Shown: one piece after another, positions 61,879-64,000 of the stretch
Position numbering within the stretch: position 1 is the stretch's first letter
Layout of the letters: each line of letters begins with the position of its first letter
NCBI RefSeq assembly: GCF_047601505.1
Contig: NZ_JASGJD010000001.1
Coordinates: 1,054,001-1,118,000, forward strand
Direction of reading: 5' to 3'
Length of the DNA stretch: 64,000 nucleotides
DNA from: Cloacibacterium sp047601505
Lineage (GTDB): Bacteria; Bacteroidota; Bacteroidia; Flavobacteriales; Weeksellaceae
The notes under the pieces: generated by a model
What the model was told of the DNA's origin: nothing
What the model saw: the letters and a program-made list of their open reading frames with translations, nothing else
Databases searched by the model: none
Translations under genes and position numbers: made by a program

Positions 61879-64000
61879 ATGATGAAAAATAAATACTATT
61901 TTTTTATAAGAATGAAGAAATACGTCTATTCTATTCTGTTTTTTCTTATTGCTCATTTTTCTTTTGGGCAATCTTCATTTATTGATAACACACCTGGAAC
62001 AAGAAGCTGGCCAGTTCCCGCAGGAGTAACTTCTATTACCGTAGAAGTTTGGGGCGGTGGTGGCGGTGGACAAAAGGCTGCCGTATCATCTTCTAGAGGT
62101 GGAGGTGGTTCTGGTGGAGGGTATGTAAAAGCAACCTATCCTGTTTCGTTTGGTGAAACATATGCTTATACAATTGGAACAGGAGGTACTGGTGATTCTG
62201 GTGGGAATGGAACTCAAACTTATTTTATAGATGTAAATACAATTAAAGCAGTTGGTGGTAATGGGGCTGGTGCTCAGACAACAGCAACTAATTTATCTGG
62301 AATTGGAGCTGCTGCCCCAACTTCAGGTAATGCAGTTGGTGGGTTTGCAGTCTTAGTTAATTCTACTTATGGAGGCAGTGGTGCTAGTGCAGGTACAGGA
62401 GGAGGAAATAATTATAGTGGTGGTGGAGGTTCTAGTGCAGGTAATGGAAATAATAATGGGAATAATGCTTCAGGTAGTGCAGGAGGTATTGCCCCAAGTA
62501 ATGGTTATGTTGGAGGTAATGGTGTAGCTAGTGGTTCTGGAGTTGGTTATGTTGGAGGTATTGGTGCAGGAGGAGGAGGAGGACGAAGAGGTAATAGTGG
62601 TTCTTCCGCAGAAGTTGGAGGTGCAGGAGGATCAGGACAAATAAGGATTACTTATACTGCTGTTTGTACGGGTGCTCCAGCAGGTGGCACTGCCAGCCTT
62701 TCTCCATCTACGGGTAATCCTAATAGTACTTTTACGGCTTCGGTTACAGGTTCAGTTACAGGTTCGACATATACTTACCAATGGCAATCTGCACCTTCTT
62801 CTACAGGTCCTTGGACAAATATTGCAGGAGCTACAAGTTCTGGGGCTACTACTATTACTGCGGTTTCTACTGTCTCAACTACATATTATAGAAGAATGGT
62901 TACTTGTACCAATTCTGGGTTAGTGGATTATTCTTCTACGGTTTCTTACACTACAGTACTCACGTATTGTAAGCCTACTTCTTCAAGTCCAAGCTCGTTA
63001 TATATTCGTGAGTTTCAGTTTTTGGGAACGTTAAATAGTGTTCCTGCTAATACTTCTACATATGCTACAGGTTATCAGGATTTTACTTCTTTAACGCCTG
63101 CGCAACAACCTCAGAATGCAGCCATGAACATAACAGCAAAAACCAATGGTACTTCTGGAGGGGCTTGGAAAGCATGGGTAGATTGGAATCGAGATGGAGA
63201 TTTTGATGATGCTGGCGAGGAAATTTATAGAATGACGGGTTGGACAACTCCTTCCATTACGTTCGGTTTCATTGTACCTTCTACTGCTTTAGGGGTTTAT
63301 AGATTAAGAATTGGTACTAAGTCATCTGCTTCAAATTTTGCTAATTGTGATACTTTAACCGGAGAGTATGAAGATTATTTGTTTGAAGCGATGGTAGATT
63401 GCCCTGCGAAAGTTCTTACAATTAATGATGTACATGCTTTCGATGGAGAAAGATGCGGCCCTGGATCTGTAAGGATATCAGCTACAGGTAATGCTAGTGC
63501 GGTAGATTATAAGTGGTATGATAGTATTTATGGTGGAACTTTGCTGGGAACAGGAAACACGTACAATACTCCCTCTATTTCTGCAACCACTACATATTAT
63601 GTTACTGCTGTCAGTTCTACAGGCTGTGAAACAGCTTATCGTTATCCTGTGGTGGCTAGGATAGATCCCCAGCCAACGGTAACATTTAGTACTAATAAGC
63701 CCGCAATTTGTGGAGAAGACGATCCTACTTTGCTAGTTACGGCAGCAGGAGATAAATATCAGGATGTAATTTTTGAAAAATTTGATTCTGGTCTTGGAGC
63801 TTTTAACAATGTTGTAGCGGGTGCCTATACAAATTCTTTAGGTTATTGGCTGAATAAGCCCAGTCCTTACATTCCAACGGTGGCTGAAGGGTATGCAGGT
63901 ACATCACCAGCGTTTTCATCAGGTTATTTTGGAGGGAATTATGCTATCATTAATTCTGATATTTCTAGAACTACAAGTGTTTTAAATTATATGGTGTCTA
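61879..64000 (+). CDS. Large secreted Gly-rich / GEVED-domain protein (partial)
   Basis: An open frame of about 707 codons that continues past the window end. It starts at the ATG at 61879 (61882 and 61912 are alternatives; the signal peptide begins MKKYVYSILFFLIAHFSFGQ). A Gly-rich domain covers about 55-255, an Ig-like segment about 270-355, a GEVED domain about 370-510 (WKAWVDWNRDGDFDDAGEEI and YRLRIGTKSS) and another Ig-like segment about 520-590. Proteins of this type are exported by T9SS and act as adhesins or matrix components; the C-terminal tail is out of view. Confidence 0.85.
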   Translation, partial: MMKNKYYFFIRMKKYVYSILFFLIAHFSFGQSSFIDNTPGTRSWPVPAGVTSITVEVWGGGGGGQKAAVSSSRGGGGSGGGYVKATYPVSFGETYAYTIGTGGTGDSGGNGTQTYFIDVNTIKAVGGNGAGAQTTATNLSGIGAAAPTSGNAVGGFAVLVNSTYGGSGASAGTGGGNNYSGGGGSSAGNGNNNGNNASGSAGGIAPSNGYVGGNGVASGSGVGYVGGIGAGGGGGRRGNSGSSAEVGGAGGSGQIRITYTAVCTGAPAGGTASLSPSTGNPNSTFTASVTGSVTGSTYTYQWQSAPSSTGPWTNIAGATSSGATTITAVSTVSTTYYRRMVTCTNSGLVDYSSTVSYTTVLTYCKPTSSSPSSLYIREFQFLGTLNSVPANTSTYATGYQDFTSLTPAQQPQNAAMNITAKTNGTSGGAWKAWVDWNRDGDFDDAGEEIYRMTGWTTPSITFGFIVPSTALGVYRLRIGTKSSASNFANCDTLTGEYEDYLFEAMVDCPAKVLTINDVHAFDGERCGPGSVRISATGNASAVDYKWYDSIYGGTLLGTGNTYNTPSISATTTYYVTAVSSTGCETAYRYPVVARIDPQPTVTFSTNKPAICGEDDPTLLVTAAGDKYQDVIFEKFDSGLGAFNNVVAGAYTNSLGYWLNKPSPYIPTVAEGYAGTSPAFSSGYFGGNYAIINSDISRTTSVLNYMVS

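Noticed and set aside
62672..62923. 83-residue plus-strand ORF
   Set aside because: It is a shadow frame inside the large Gly-rich secreted protein gene, with a Leu/Arg-rich product.
1..64000. tRNA genes, origins and Cas loci
   Set aside because: I looked for cloverleaf-like segments with TTCGA loops, DnaA-box clusters and cas-like proteins and saw none that I can support by eye.

Overview
The window is AT-rich chromosomal DNA of a Bacteroidota bacterium, most likely class Flavobacteriia and perhaps a Weeksellaceae relative such as Chryseobacterium or Cloacibacterium; the genus is an inference from general protein resemblance. Supporting signs are type IX secretion tails (60070-61266, 17376-18716), promoters of the TAnnTTTG type in front of many genes, an S16 protein with an Ala/Glu-rich tail, and few Shine-Dalgarno sequences.

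Region 1 (1-34 kb) is mostly housekeeping. It holds rpsP-rimM, asnS, rpoN, an ECF sigma factor with a membrane partner, the RNase P RNA, a PPK2 kinase, valS, a PfkB sugar kinase, an HD hydrolase, a four-gene MacAB-like efflux operon on the minus strand (26.2 to 21.3 kb), a class I ribonucleotide reductase with no ATP-cone in either subunit and an 82-residue protein between the two subunits, and glyA. Small secreted or outer-membrane proteins of unknown function are interspersed. One secreted protein joins a thioredoxin-like domain to six 99-bp Cys-rich repeats and a sorting tail.

Region 2 (34.2-60.0 kb) is a surface polysaccharide locus. It starts with a Wza-type export lipoprotein and a Wzc-type tyrosine autokinase, followed by 14 glycosyltransferase-like genes, a pyruvyl transferase, a hexapeptide acyltransferase, a GH88/GH105-like protein and an EpsG-like polymerase. 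No Wzx flippase or initiating phosphoglycosyl transferase is visible. The run is interrupted by an IS200-type element plus a DUF4143-type ATPase (41.7-43.6 kb) and by a REP-associated tyrosine transposase preceded by an array of nine short palindromes (49.6-50.6 kb). The first part is compact with overlapping stops and starts. The last four glycosyltransferase genes are separated by short tandem repeats (6-8 nt units, almost free of G) that run up to or close to each start codon.

Region 3 (60-64 kb) has an M28 peptidase on the minus strand, an array of 41-bp palindrome-containing tandem repeats with an 82-bp higher-order pattern, and the start of a large secreted Gly-rich/GEVED protein that runs off the window.

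The most unusual feature is the repeat DNA: heptanucleotide tracts in front of glycosyltransferase genes and even inside valS, a palindrome array beside its probable transposase, a copy of that palindrome that forms the end of another glycosyltransferase gene, a 191-bp duplication and the 41-bp array.
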